Counted from the stretch's first letter, positions 17,205 through 27,337 are shown. The stretch is 64,000 nt of DNA from Phocaeicola barnesiae DSM 18169 = JCM 13652 (GCF_000374585.1 NZ_KB894649.1:124001-188000), one strand, 5' to 3'. Translations and numbers: made by a program. The notes: generated from the letters alone by a model not told the origin.

Positions 17205-19394
17205 ATGTCAAAATTAAGATTCAGAGTCGTAGAAGAGGCCTTCCACAAGAAACCCGTTGAAGTTGCTGCTCCGGCTGAACGTCCCAGCGAATATTTCGCC
17301 AAGTATGTATTCAACCGCGAAAAGATGTTCAAATACCTGCCTAGCAAGGTATACGCAAAGCTCATCGATGTTATCGACAATGGAGCTGCCCTCGACCGTA
17401 GCATCGCCGACGAAGTAGCGAACGGCATGAAGCGTTGGGCCATCGAAATGGGAGTCACTCACTATACTCACTGGTTCCAGCCACTGACAGAAGGTACTGC
17501 CGAGAAACATGATGCGTTCGTTGAACATGACGGAAAAGGAGGTATGCTGGAAGAATTCTCAGGTAAACTGCTCATCCAGCAGGAACCGGACGCTTCTTCT
17601 TTCCCGAACGGTGGTATCCGCAATACCTTCGAAGCACGCGGTTACAGTGCATGGGACCCGTCTTCTCCGGTATTTATCGTAGACGATACCCTGTGTATCC
17701 CTACCATCTTCATCGCCTATACCGGTGAATCACTCGATTATAAAGCTCCGTTGCTGAAAGCACTGAGAGCTGTCAACAAAGCGGCAGTAGATGTCTGCCA
17801 ATATTTCGACCCGAATGTCAAGAAGGTCATCACCTATCTGGGCTGGGAACAGGAATACTTCCTGGTAGATGAAGGCCTGTATGCAGCACGCCCGGATCTG
17901 CTGCTGACAGGACGTACCCTGATGGGACATGAAGCTTCCAAGAACCAACAGCTGGAAGACCATTATTTCGGTGCCATCCCTACCCGTGTGGCCGCATTCA
18001 TGAAGGATCTGGAAATCCAGGCATTGGAACTGGGTATTCCGGTAAAGACACGTCACAACGAAGTTGCTCCGAACCAGTTTGAACTCGCTCCGATTTACGA
18101 AGAATGTAACTTGGCTGTCGACCACAACATGCTGATTATGTCATTGATGCGAAAAATCGCTCGTAACCATGGTTTCCGCCTGTTGCTGCACGAAAAGCCG
18201 TTCAAAGGTGTAAACGGTTCCGGCAAGCACAACAACTGGTCATTGGGAACAGACACGGGGGTCCTGCTGATGGCTCCAGGTAAGACCGCTGAAGACAACC
18301 TGCGCTTCATCACCTTTGTAGTCAACACACTGACTGCTGTATACCACCACAACGGACTGCTAAAAGCTTCTATCATGAGCGCCACAAACACTCATCGTCT
18401 GGGAGCCAACGAAGCACCTCCTGCTATCATCTCTTCTTTCCTGGGAACCCAGCTGAGCAAAGTCCTCGACCACCTGGAAGAAAGCGCCAACGAAGACTTG
18501 GTTTCATTGGGAGGCAAACAAGGTATGAAACTGGACATTCCGCAAATTCCGGAACTGCTGATAGACAATACCGACCGTAACCGTACTTCTCCGTTCGCAT
18601 TCACCGGAAACCGCTTTGAATTCCGTGCACCGGGTTCAGAATCCAACTGTGCAAGTGCCATGATTGCCTTGAATACAGCCATGGCAGACCAGCTGATAAC
18701 CTTCAAGAAAGAGGTAGATGCACTGATTGAACAGGGAGAACCGAAGATTTCGGCCATCATCAAGATTTTGCGTAAATACATCAAGGAATGCAAACCTATC
18801 CGCTTCGACGGAAACGGTTACAGCGAAGAATGGAAACAGGAAGCTGCCCGCCGTGGTCTGGACTTCGAAACCAGCTGCCCGATTATCTTCGACAACTACC
18901 TGAAACCGGAAAGCATCAAGATATTCGAATCAACCGGCGTCATGACCCGCAAAGAGCTGGAAGCTCGTAACGAAGTGAAATGGGACATGTATACCAAAAA
19001 GATTCAGATTGAGGCCCGCGTATTGGGAGATTTGGTAATGAACCACATCGTACCGGTAGCCATCGAATATCAGACTAAACTGATTGACAATGCCTATAAG
19101 ATGAAATCCTTGTTCCCGGAAGACGAGGCCAAAGCGCTTTCTGCCGAAAACCTGGCCATCATCAAACAGATTGCAGAACATACCGCATACATCAAGGAAC
19201 GTGTAGATGCATTGGTTGAGGCACGTAAAGTAGCCAACAAAATCGAAAAGGAACGCGAAAAGGCCATCGCATATCATGATACCATTGCTCCGATGCTGGA
19301 ACAGATCCGTTACCACATCGACAAACTGGAACTGATTGTCGACGACCAGATGTGGACTTTGCCGAAATATCGCGAACTGCTGTTCATCCGCTAA
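17205..19394 (+). CDS. glnN: glutamine synthetase type III
   Basis: A 729-residue enzyme of the large GSIII class typical of Bacteroides, which ligates ammonia to glutamate using ATP. It is about 280 residues longer than GSI. Seen directly are the N-terminal GSIII-specific region, the metal/ATP block KTRHNEVAPNQFELAP, the VNGSGKHNNWSLGTD stretch with conserved GSGxHxxxS, and SPFAFTGNRFEFRAPGS. The long helical C-terminal extension of about 150 residues is also class-specific. A strong terminator follows. No PII protein or ammonium transporter lies next to it. Confidence 0.95.
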   Translation: MSKLRFRVVEEAFHKKPVEVAAPAERPSEYFAKYVFNREKMFKYLPSKVYAKLIDVIDNGAALDRSIADEVANGMKRWAIEMGVTHYTHWFQPLTEGTAEKHDAFVEHDGKGGMLEEFSGKLLIQQEPDASSFPNGGIRNTFEARGYSAWDPSSPVFIVDDTLCIPTIFIAYTGESLDYKAPLLKALRAVNKAAVDVCQYFDPNVKKVITYLGWEQEYFLVDEGLYAARPDLLLTGRTLMGHEASKNQQLEDHYFGAIPTRVAAFMKDLEIQALELGIPVKTRHNEVAPNQFELAPIYEECNLAVDHNMLIMSLMRKIARNHGFRLLLHEKPFKGVNGSGKHNNWSLGTDTGVLLMAPGKTAEDNLRFITFVVNTLTAVYHHNGLLKASIMSATNTHRLGANEAPPAIISSFLGTQLSKVLDHLEESANEDLVSLGGKQGMKLDIPQIPELLIDNTDRNRTSPFAFTGNRFEFRAPGSESNCASAMIALNTAMADQLITFKKEVDALIEQGEPKISAIIKILRKYIKECKPIRFDGNGYSEEWKQEAARRGLDFETSCPIIFDNYLKPESIKIFESTGVMTRKELEARNEVKWDMYTKKIQIEARVLGDLVMNHIVPVAIEYQTKLIDNAYKMKSLFPEDEAKALSAENLAIIKQIAEHTAYIKERVDALVEARKVANKIEKEREKAIAYHDTIAPMLEQIRYHIDKLELIVDDQMWTLPKYRELLFIR

Positions 19395-19421
19395 TCCACT
19401 ACAAAGACATCTTATTATATT

Positions 19422-19461
19422 ACGGCTGGAGAAGTTTGTTTCTCCAGCCGTTCTTTCTTTT
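19422..19461 (+). terminator. intrinsic terminator after glnN
   Basis: ACGGCTGGAGAA (19422-19433) pairs perfectly with 19440-19451 around GTTTGT, followed by TCTTTCTTTT. Confidence 0.85.
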
Positions 19462-19653
19462 CAAGCAAAACTCCCCCAATCATTTTTCTCGTCGGAAACT
19501 ACTATCTTCATGTGACTTACATCTGGGCTTCCCATTCAATACGAAACATCACAGGCAAGTACGGAAAATAACGGCTAAGCAGCCTCAGAAATATTTCTAT
19601 GATAAACGCATAAAAATACAGCCTGCAAAACCTGCAAAAAATAGAAAAGTCCC

Positions 19654-19661
19654 TATCTTTG
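19654..19661 (+). promoter_or_regulatory. -7 box TATCTTTG four bases before a start codon
   Basis: TATCTTTG is a perfect match to TAnnTTTG but ends only 4 nt before the ATG at 19666. If transcription starts at the usual distance, the first transcribed base falls at or next to the A of the start codon. Confidence 0.55.
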
Positions 19662-19665
19662 CAAT

Positions 19666-21327
19666 ATGGAATGGCTATATAATTTATTCTTCGAGCAATC
19701 GGCCCTACAAGCTGTCGTTATCTTGTCATTGATTACAGCCATCGGGCTAGCCCTGGGGAAGATCCATGTATGTGGTATCTCGCTGGGAGTAACTTTCGTT
19801 TTCTTCATGGGTATCCTGGCCGGACATCTGGGATTCTCCGTCAATCCGCAAATCGTTTCGTATGCAGAAAGTTTCGGATTGGTTTTATTTGTCTACGCAT
19901 TGGGTCTGCAGGTAGGCCCCGGTTTCTTCAGCTCTTTCCAGAAAGGAGGGTATCAACTCAACCTGCTCAGCCTGGGCGTCATTCTATTGGGTACATTCAT
20001 GACCGTAGGCCTCTGCATGGTAACCCCTGTCTCTCTACCCGATATGGTAGGAATCCTATGTGGAGCGACAACCAACACTCCCGCACTGGGTGCTGCCCAA
20101 CAGACGCTGAAGCAGTTGGGAGAACCGACCAGTGGAGCGGCATTAAGCTGTGCGGTAACTTATCCGCTAGGCGTATTGGGAGTCATCCTCGCCATTATCC
20201 TTCTCCGGAAGTTCTTTGTACGTAAGGTAGATTTGGAAGAACGCGAACACGAAGATCCTAAACACACCTATATCGCAACGTTCCAGGTACATAACCCGGC
20301 TGTATTCAACATGAGCGTTCAAGATATAGCAAAACTGTGTCATTCAAAGTTTGTCATCTCTCGTTTGTGGCATAATGGAACCGTGAGTATTCCAACTTCG
20401 GATACGATTGTAAGAGAAAATGACCGTCTTCTGGTCATCACCACCGAAAAAGATGCTCCAAGTTTGACTATCCTGTTCGGTGAACAGGAAAACCGGGATT
20501 GGAACAAGGAGGACATCGACTGGAACGCCATAGACAGCCAACTCATTTCCAAACACATCATTATCTCCCGTCCGGAAATCAATGGAAAGAAGTTGGGTTC
20601 TCTCCGCCTGCGGAACACCTACGGCATCAATATCAGCCGTGTACTCCGTAGCGGTGTGCAACTGCTTGCCACTCCCGGACTGGTTCTACAGTTGGGTGAC
20701 CGACTGACAGTTGTAGGAGAAGCTGCCGCTATCCATAACGTAGAAAAGGTATTGGGCAACACCGTCAAAACCTTGAAAGACCCGAACCTGGCTTCCATTT
20801 TCACAGGAATTGTATTGGGACTGATAGTCGGTTCCATTCCGATAGCAGTACCGGGAGTCAGCTCACCGGTCAAACTCGGTCTGGCAGGAGGTCCTATCGT
20901 TGTAGGTATCCTGATTGGAGCCTATGGTCCGCGCTTCCACCTGCTGACCTACACTACACGGAGCGCCAGCCTGATGCTGCGAGGCATCGGTCTCTCTCTG
21001 TACCTGGCTTGTCTGGGGCTGGATGCAGGCGGACATTTCTTCGAAACGGTCATGCGGCCGGAAGGAGCGCTGTGGGTAGGCCTCGGCTTCCTGATTACCT
21101 TCATACCGGTATTCATCATGGCACTGGTAGCAATGCGACTCTGCCACCTGGACTTCGGAAACACTTGCGGTATGTTATGCGGAAGTATGGCCAATCCGAT
21201 GGCGTTGAACTATGCCAACGACATCATTCCAAACGACAATCCCGCTGTCAGTTATGCCACCGTTTACCCGCTGGGCATGTTCCTGCGAGTAATCATCGCC
21301 CAACTGATTCTGATGCTGTTCCTCTGA
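19666..21327 (+). CDS. AspT/YidE-type transporter with two RCK_C domains
   Basis: A 553-residue membrane protein with the family's symmetric layout. An AspT/YidE domain of about five helices (residues 15-175) is followed by two cytoplasmic TrkA-C (RCK_C) regulatory domains (about 205-280 and 290-370), then a second AspT domain with five helices. The repeated GAxTNTPALGAAQ and GSMANPMALNYAND blocks are typical. Homologues exchange aspartate/alanine or other small anions, but this substrate is unknown. The start is fixed because there is no other in-frame Met for about 47 residues, and it lies almost on the -7 box. fbp follows after 31 nt. Confidence 0.88.
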   Translation: MEWLYNLFFEQSALQAVVILSLITAIGLALGKIHVCGISLGVTFVFFMGILAGHLGFSVNPQIVSYAESFGLVLFVYALGLQVGPGFFSSFQKGGYQLNLLSLGVILLGTFMTVGLCMVTPVSLPDMVGILCGATTNTPALGAAQQTLKQLGEPTSGAALSCAVTYPLGVLGVILAIILLRKFFVRKVDLEEREHEDPKHTYIATFQVHNPAVFNMSVQDIAKLCHSKFVISRLWHNGTVSIPTSDTIVRENDRLLVITTEKDAPSLTILFGEQENRDWNKEDIDWNAIDSQLISKHIIISRPEINGKKLGSLRLRNTYGINISRVLRSGVQLLATPGLVLQLGDRLTVVGEAAAIHNVEKVLGNTVKTLKDPNLASIFTGIVLGLIVGSIPIAVPGVSSPVKLGLAGGPIVVGILIGAYGPRFHLLTYTTRSASLMLRGIGLSLYLACLGLDAGGHFFETVMRPEGALWVGLGFLITFIPVFIMALVAMRLCHLDFGNTCGMLCGSMANPMALNYANDIIPNDNPAVSYATVYPLGMFLRVIIAQLILMLFL

Positions 21328-21358
21328 TATTACTGTAACCTCTAACTGACATAATATA

Positions 21359-23356
21359 ATGAAAATCTACAAACAGATAACCACCGAAATGATTGAGCAG
21401 GACCTCCGATACCTGGAACTGCTTTCACATAAATTTCCGACCATAGCGGCTGCCAGTACCGAAATTATCAACCTGGAAGCCATTCTGAACCTTCCTAAAG
21501 GAACCGAACACTTTCTGGCTGACTTGCACGGAGAATACGAGGCCTTCCAGCATGTGCTCCGTAACGCTTCAGGTGCCATCAAGCGGAAAGTCAACGAGCT
21601 ATTCGGGAACACCCTGCGTGAAGCTGAAAAAAAGGAAATCTGTACCTTAATCTACTATCCGGAACAGAAACTGCAACTGGTAAAAGAGAAGGAAACCGAC
21701 CTGATAGATTGGTATGTCATTACGTTGAACCAACTGGTAAGGGTATGTCAGAACGTCTCTTCCAAATATACCCGTTCGAAGGTACGCAAGGCATTGCCCG
21801 CCGAATTTTCCTACATCATCCAGGAGTTGCTCCACGAAAGCAGCATGGACCCGAACAAAGAGGCTTATATCAATGTCATCATCAGCACCATTATCGATAC
21901 ACACCGCGCCGATGATTTCATCATAGCCTTGTGTAACCTGATACAACGACTCACCATCGATTCCCTGCACATTTTAGGAGATATATTCGACCGTGGTCCC
22001 GGCCCGCACATCATCATGGATACCCTTTGTGACTACCACAATTTCGATATCCAATGGGGTAACCATGATATTCTTTGGATGGGTGCCGCTGCCGGAAATG
22101 ACTGCTGCATCGCCAACGCCCTTCGTCTGGCCATGCGATACGGAAATCTGGCAGCCCTGGAAGATGGCTATGGTATTAACCTGCTCCCGTTGGCCACCTT
22201 TGCCATGGAGGCTTACGCCGACGACCCCTGCGAATTCTTCGGTCCTAAAACAGACCCACAGAACAACCCATACAACAATAAGACGTTGCGTCTGATGGGA
22301 CAGATGCACAAGGCCATCAGTATCATCCAGTTCAAACTGGAAGCTGACATCATCCGCCGCCGTCCGGAATTCCACATGGAAGACCGCCTGCTTCTGCATC
22401 ACATTGATTTTGAAAAGAAGAAATTTATCTTAGACGGCCAAGAATACGAAATGCGAGACTGCTTCTTCCCGACCATTGACCCTGCAGATCCGTATCGACT
22501 GACAGAAGAAGAAGCCGAAATCGTACAGAAGCTACATTATTCATTTACCCGGAGCGAAAAACTGCGGAAACACATGAAATGTCTGTTCCGCTATGGCTGT
22601 ATGTTCAATGTCTGCAACTCGAACCTGCTGTTCCATGCCTCCATGCCACTGAACGAAGACGGAACACTGAAAGAAGTGGAAATTCTGGGTAGGAAATACA
22701 AAGGCAAGGAATTGCTGAACCGCACGGGACAGCTTATCCGTACCGCCTATTTCGCCGAAGAGGACAATGATGAAAAAGCCTTTGCTCTCGATTACATCTG
22801 GTATCTCTGGTGCGGAAAAGACTCTCCAGCCTTCGACAAGAGCAAGATGGCCACATTCGAGCGCTATTTCCTGGTCGACAAGAGTACACATAAAGAAGTA
22901 AAAGGAGCCTATTATACGCTGAGAGATCGTGAAGACATCTGCGACATGATTCTGGATGAATTCGGAGTGGAAGGCGAACACCGGCATATCATCAACGGAC
23001 ACGTACCGGTTAAAGCCGTAAAAGGTGAAAAGCCTATCAAGGCTAACGGCAAACTGATGGTTATCGACGGCGGATTCTCCCGGGCTTATCAGCCGGAAAC
23101 CGGTATTGCCGGCTACACACTGGTCTACCATTCCCGGGGGTTCCAGTTGGTACAGCACGAGCCTTTTACATCGACCCAGAAAGCCATTGAGGAAGGTCAG
23201 GATATCAAATCTACCACTCAAATTGTCGAACTGAGCAGCAAGCGTATGATGGTAAAGGACACAGATAAAGGACGTGAACTGTCCATTCAGATAGAAGACC
23301 TGAAAAAGCTGTTAGTGGCCTATCGTACCGGCATCATCAAGGAAAAAGCCTCCTGA
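21359..23356 (+). CDS. fbp: fructose-1,6-bisphosphatase class III
   Basis: A 665-residue Firmicutes/Bacteroides-type FBPase that removes phosphate 1 from fructose 1,6-bisphosphate in gluconeogenesis. It contains a calcineurin-like metallophosphatase core, with the GDIFDRGPGPH, WGNHDILWMGAAAGN and NGHVPVKAVKGEKP blocks providing the metal ligands. Length is standard. It follows the AspT-type transporter closely and is probably cotranscribed. A hairpin follows the stop. Confidence 0.95.
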   Translation: MKIYKQITTEMIEQDLRYLELLSHKFPTIAAASTEIINLEAILNLPKGTEHFLADLHGEYEAFQHVLRNASGAIKRKVNELFGNTLREAEKKEICTLIYYPEQKLQLVKEKETDLIDWYVITLNQLVRVCQNVSSKYTRSKVRKALPAEFSYIIQELLHESSMDPNKEAYINVIISTIIDTHRADDFIIALCNLIQRLTIDSLHILGDIFDRGPGPHIIMDTLCDYHNFDIQWGNHDILWMGAAAGNDCCIANALRLAMRYGNLAALEDGYGINLLPLATFAMEAYADDPCEFFGPKTDPQNNPYNNKTLRLMGQMHKAISIIQFKLEADIIRRRPEFHMEDRLLLHHIDFEKKKFILDGQEYEMRDCFFPTIDPADPYRLTEEEAEIVQKLHYSFTRSEKLRKHMKCLFRYGCMFNVCNSNLLFHASMPLNEDGTLKEVEILGRKYKGKELLNRTGQLIRTAYFAEEDNDEKAFALDYIWYLWCGKDSPAFDKSKMATFERYFLVDKSTHKEVKGAYYTLRDREDICDMILDEFGVEGEHRHIINGHVPVKAVKGEKPIKANGKLMVIDGGFSRAYQPETGIAGYTLVYHSRGFQLVQHEPFTSTQKAIEEGQDIKSTTQIVELSSKRMMVKDTDKGRELSIQIEDLKKLLVAYRTGIIKEKAS

Positions 23357-23382
23357 GAATATTCCTCAGGAACAAAAATAGA

Positions 23383-23425
23383 AATCCTCCTAGCGTATTC
23401 CGTAACAGAACACGTTGGGAGGATT
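23383..23425. terminator. terminator hairpin between fbp and panD
   Basis: AATCCTCCTAGCG (23383-23395) pairs with CGTTGGGAGGATT (23413-23425), allowing two wobble pairs. It separates convergent genes. Confidence 0.65.
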
Positions 23426-23460
23426 CTTCTTATATTCTATAATACCTGGATGGGAAGTAA

Positions 23461-23811
23461 TTACACCAGTTTGTTGGTCTCCTTGTCCGGGAAAATGACT
23501 GACGGCTTAAACTGTTTGGCCTCCTCGAAATCCATCAGGGCATAGGACATGATGATAACTACATCGCCTACCTGCACTTTACGGGCGGCCGCACCATTCA
23601 GGCAGATACATCCGCTACCGCGTTCTCCTTTAATGATGTAAGTTTCAAAACGTTCCCCGTTGTTGTTGTCGACAATCTGTACCTTTTCACCGGCAATCAT
23701 GTTGGCTGCGTCCAACAAATCCTCATCGATGGTAATACTACCCATGTAATTCAGATTGGCTTCGGTTACGGTCACACAATGAATTTTCGATTTCAACACT
23801 TCTATCATCAT
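23461..23811 (-). CDS. panD: aspartate 1-decarboxylase
   Basis: A pyruvoyl enzyme making beta-alanine for pantothenate, about 116 residues. The self-cleavage site Gly24-Ser25 in NYMGSI and Lys9 fall at the same positions as in E. coli PanD when translation starts at MMIEVLKSK. That start also has the better ribosome site: AAGGAG lies 8 nt before it but only 2 nt before an alternative in-frame ATG at 23817. The INGAAA-type block reads LNGAAARK. It follows panC on the minus strand with the genes touching or overlapping, so the last two steps of pantothenate synthesis are coupled. Confidence 0.93.
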   Translation of the reverse strand: MMIEVLKSKIHCVTVTEANLNYMGSITIDEDLLDAANMIAGEKVQIVDNNNGERFETYIIKGERGSGCICLNGAAARKVQVGDVVIIMSYALMDFEEAKQFKPSVIFPDKETNKLV

Positions 23812-23816
23812 GGCCA

Positions 23817-24662
23817 TTACTCCTTATATTTAATGTTGTCAATCAGACGCACTTCGCCACAGAATACCGTGATACAGCCTACAATATACGAGCTGTCATC
23901 CCACGACGCAACAGTCTGCAACGTCGTACCGTCTACGATTTCAAAATATTCCAGACGCAATCCTTCAGAAGCAGCTATCCGTTCCTCTACATAAAGTTTC
24001 GTTTCTGCCAATGAATGTGTCTTTGCATAATCTACGCTCTCAAACAAAGTCTTCGAAATCTGCAAAGCCTGTCCACGCTGCTCCTCACTCAGGCGTGCAT
24101 TGCGGCTGCTCAATGCCAGACCATCAGATTCACGCACGATCGGACAACCTACTATCTGCAAGTCAAAAGGATATTTCCGAACCATCTCACGGATAATGGC
24201 CAACTGCTGGAAGTCCTTTTCACCGAAATAAGCACGGGTAGGCTCCACAATCAGAAACAGTTTGCTTACAATCTGACAAACGCCGTTGAAATGTCCCGGA
24301 CGGTATTTGCCTTCCATTACTGTATCCAACGGTGCATAACTGAATGTACGTGTATCCGGTTCCGGATAAATTTCTTCCACCGAAGGAGCAAATACATAAG
24401 TCGCCCCACAGGATTCCAACAATTCGCAGTCGGCATCCAAGGTACGAGGATATTTCAATAAATCATTCTTGTCATTGAACTGAGTAGGATTTACAAAATC
24501 ACTTACAACGACTACATCATTTTCAGCTACAGCACGTTTCACCAACGAAGCATGACCTGCATGTAAAGCGCCCATAGTAGGGACAAGTCCAATCGTCTTT
24601 CCCTCTTTCCGACATACTTCCAAAGCAGCACGGAGTTCACCAATTGTTTGAATTAACTTCAT
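23817..24662 (-). CDS. panC: pantoate-beta-alanine ligase
   Basis: A 281-residue cytosolic enzyme that joins pantoate to beta-alanine with ATP to give pantothenate. The nucleotidyl-transferase signature [10 protein letters not shown] (28-37) contains both catalytic-loop histidines. Other family blocks present are [27 protein letters not shown] and the KMSKS-like [10 protein letters not shown]. Length is normal. It leads a two-gene operon with panD and is divergent from the GT5-like gene; 266 nt lie between them, mostly AT-rich. Confidence 0.95.
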   Translation of the reverse strand: MKLIQTIGELRAALEVCRKEGKTIGLVPTMGALHAGHASLVKRAVAENDVVVVSDFVNPTQFNDKNDLLKYPRTLDADCELLESCGATYVFAPSVEEIYPEPDTRTFSYAPLDTVMEGKYRPGHFNGVCQIVSKLFLIVEPTRAYFGEKDFQQLAIIREMVRKYPFDLQIVGCPIVRESDGLALSSRNARLSEEQRGQALQISKTLFESVDYAKTHSLAETKLYVEERIAASEGLRLEYFEIVDGTTLQTVASWDDSSYIVGCITVFCGEVRLIDNIKYKE

Positions 24663-24871
24663 TTGATATCTTTGTTTTTACTGTTTTCTGCCTGTTACTC
24701 ACAAAAGCAGGTGCAAAGTAAACCCTTTTTTATCAGATAAGGAAATGAAAAAGGAAAAATAGCATACTTTTCGTAAGAATTACGTTGTCAGAATTCATGA
24801 AACTTCAACAATAAAAAACTGTTTCACAATACATTAACAAACTATAAGGAATAATATCGAAATGCAGATTT

Positions 24872-24900
24872 TTTGAATAGGCAATTTTTTATTACCTTTG
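24872..24900 (+). promoter_or_regulatory. promoter for GT5-like gene
   Basis: TTTG at 24872-24875 and TACCTTTG at 24893-24900, 17 nt apart (slightly short). The expected leader is about 25 nt. Confidence 0.6.
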
Positions 24901-24928
24901 CAACTGATTTTGAGCAACTATAAATAAC

Positions 24929-25765
24929 ATGAGCGCTAAAAAAGTTTTATTCATTACACAAGAAATTACTCCTTACGTACCCGAAAGTGAATTAGCCACC
25001 ATAGGCCAGGATTTACCACAGGCCATCCAAGACAAAGGCTGCGAAATCCGTACCTTCATGCCGAAATGGGGCAATGTAAATGAACGAAGAAACCAGTTGC
25101 ATGAAGTAATTCGTCTGTCAGGCATGAACCTGATTATCGACGATACAGATCATCCGCTGATTATCAAGGTTGCATCCATTCAGGCAGCTCGACGCCAGGT
25201 ATATTTTATTGATAATGATGATTATTTCCAGCACCGGTTAATGGTAGCCGATGAAGACGGCAAAGAATATGAAGACAACGGCGAACGTGCCATTTTCTAT
25301 GCCAGAGGCGTATTGGAAACAGTCAAAAAACTCCGTTGGTGCCCGGATATTATACACTGCCACGGCTGGATGAGTGCCATGGTACCTCTCTATATCAAGA
25401 AAGTGTACTATGACGAACCGTCATTCAGAGATTCAAAAGTTGTTTTCTCTGTATACAGTGACGGCTTCAAATCCAATCTGGCCGATAACTTTACCAGCCA
25501 GCTGATGCTGAAAGACATCACTCCGGAAGACATCAACATGATAAAGACTCCGGTCAATTACGAGGAATTGTGTAAACTGGCCGTCACCTACTCCGACGGT
25601 GTTATCCAGAACAGTGAAACGGTCAACCAGAATATTCTGGATTATGCCCGTAAACTGAACATACCGGTTCTCGACTATCAACCTGCCGATACATTTGCCG
25701 ATGCATGCGATGCCATTCTACGACCAAGTGTGGGAAAATGCAGAAAACAAATAAATACCCCATAA
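24929..25765 (+). CDS. half-length glycogen synthase-like protein (GT5 N-domain only)
   Basis: A 278-residue protein matching only the N-terminal Rossmann domain of GT5 glycogen/starch synthases. Family blocks are visible, such as DIIHCHGWMSAMVPLYIK and EDNGERAIFYARGVLE. Two things are missing: the whole C-terminal GT-B domain of the usual 480-residue enzyme, and the KxGGL ADP-glucose motif after the first strand, where ESELATIG is found instead. The protein ends cleanly with no frameshift remnant after it, and such short versions are common in Bacteroidetes. It may be a non-catalytic partner in glycogen metabolism. The DUF4270 gene starts 11 nt downstream. Confidence 0.75.
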   Translation: MSAKKVLFITQEITPYVPESELATIGQDLPQAIQDKGCEIRTFMPKWGNVNERRNQLHEVIRLSGMNLIIDDTDHPLIIKVASIQAARRQVYFIDNDDYFQHRLMVADEDGKEYEDNGERAIFYARGVLETVKKLRWCPDIIHCHGWMSAMVPLYIKKVYYDEPSFRDSKVVFSVYSDGFKSNLADNFTSQLMLKDITPEDINMIKTPVNYEELCKLAVTYSDGVIQNSETVNQNILDYARKLNIPVLDYQPADTFADACDAILRPSVGKCRKQINTP

Positions 25766-25776
25766 ATTGACAAGCA

Positions 25777-27162
25777 ATGAAACTCAAGTTCTTGGCAGCA
25801 TTAGGAATTGCCGCTACCCTCTACAGCTGTGATGATACGACCACCGGCATCGGTGACTTCGTAGCCAATGCAGACGAAATAACCGCCGTTGCTGAAACAT
25901 ATAACGTAACGACACGTACCAATCTGCTGGATTCCATCTATTCACGTACCAGCAGTGCGTACCTGGGGAAATATACCGACCCGGAATTCGGGGAGTATTC
26001 CGCAGAATTCATTACACAAATCAACTGTGTAGAAGGGCAACGATTCCCTGATACTTTCCAAGGGATTGAAGAAACCACACTGGAGCTCTATTATTACAAC
26101 TATTATGGCGATTCGTTGGCTACTCTTCGTGTACAGGTAGATACATTGAATACAGCAATCAATGATAACGGTAAAGACAAACAATTGTACTACACTTCGT
26201 TCAATCCGGAAGATTTCTACAACAAGAATGCTGCCCCACTGGCTGTAAAAGACTATGCGGCATACAACGTAGCTACAGCGGATTCAACCAAGAGTGCAGA
26301 AGACCCATACAGCATTACAATGAGTCTAGGAAAAGACTTTTGTGACTATCTGACCCGCAAGTACGAAGAAAACGACCATAAGAATTTCGACGACGCACAC
26401 GCTTTCATTAACAACGTACTGAAAGGATTCTATATCCACACCACCCATGGAGAAGGTTCGGTACTTTATCTCAGCGACATCTGGCTGAGAATGAAAGTCA
26501 AATACCTCACAAAGGGAAATGTTTCGGGAAAGGTAGACTCCCTTGTCTACATGTATGTACCGTTTGCTGCATCCAAGGAGGTATTCATGTCTACCCGCAT
26601 GCAGAATTCAGAAAAGCTGAAAGAGTTCGTCAAAGAAGATGCACCTTATACGTATCTGAAAACACCCGCAGGCCTGTGTACGGAAGTGACACTCCCCCTG
26701 CGGACAATGTATGACGAATTGAGCAAAGATACCCTTAACTCCATCACGCTGTCACTGACAAAGATGAAATCGTCAAACGATGGTCCTTTTAAGATGGGTG
26801 TCCCTTCCAACTTGCTGTTGGTACGTAAGAGCGAGATGATATCGTTTTTCGAGAATAATAAGGTAGCCGATAACATCACTTCGTTCCTTGCTTCGTATGA
26901 TAGCAACACCAATACTTATAGTTTCAGTAAACTGAACCGTCTGGTAAGCTATATTTTCAGTGAACTCAGAAACGAAGAAAAGAAAGACGATGATTGGGAT
27001 AAGATCCTCCTTATTCCTGTCACGACAGAACTGGATTCAGAAAAAAATGTAGTAAGTATCTCACATGACATGGAGGTCAACTCAGCGCGCCTGGTAAGAG
27101 GAACAGAAGAGAACCCACTCAACATCAAGGTCATCATTACCAAGCCTACACAAATGAAATGA
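25777..27162 (+). CDS. DUF4270 lipoprotein
   Basis: A 461-residue predicted lipoprotein with the lipobox TLYSC (Cys18) followed by DDTTTGIGD. The body is beta-rich with many Tyr, Asp and Asn, and the pattern DSIYSRTSSAYLGKYTDPEFGEY near the N-terminus is characteristic of DUF4270 (Bacteroidetes only). A conserved block, VSISHDMEVNSARLVRG, lies near the C-terminus. It is probably exported and anchored in a membrane. Function is unknown. It overlaps no neighbour and is 11 nt downstream of the GT5-like gene, so the two are likely one operon; this pairing is the best clue to its role. Confidence 0.8.
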   Translation: MKLKFLAALGIAATLYSCDDTTTGIGDFVANADEITAVAETYNVTTRTNLLDSIYSRTSSAYLGKYTDPEFGEYSAEFITQINCVEGQRFPDTFQGIEETTLELYYYNYYGDSLATLRVQVDTLNTAINDNGKDKQLYYTSFNPEDFYNKNAAPLAVKDYAAYNVATADSTKSAEDPYSITMSLGKDFCDYLTRKYEENDHKNFDDAHAFINNVLKGFYIHTTHGEGSVLYLSDIWLRMKVKYLTKGNVSGKVDSLVYMYVPFAASKEVFMSTRMQNSEKLKEFVKEDAPYTYLKTPAGLCTEVTLPLRTMYDELSKDTLNSITLSLTKMKSSNDGPFKMGVPSNLLLVRKSEMISFFENNKVADNITSFLASYDSNTNTYSFSKLNRLVSYIFSELRNEEKKDDDWDKILLIPVTTELDSEKNVVSISHDMEVNSARLVRGTEENPLNIKVIITKPTQMK

Positions 27163-27225
27163 CAACCTCCGAAAAATGACCTGATACAGAAGGCTGTCAT
27201 CAAACAGAAAATAATATTTTAATAG

Positions 27226-27261
27226 AACGGTCGTTCGTTTGGATTGAAACGAACGACCGTT
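27226..27261 (+). terminator. perfect 15-bp terminator hairpin after DUF4270 gene
   Basis: AACGGTCGTTCGTTT (27226-27240), loop GGATTG, and its exact complement at 27247-27261, followed by TTA. Confidence 0.75.
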
Positions 27262-27337
27262 TTACATTCATACACCCCATCCGGATTCCCGGTTAAAACT
27301 ACCCGGATGTTTTAAAAACAGTCACTAAAACCAGATA

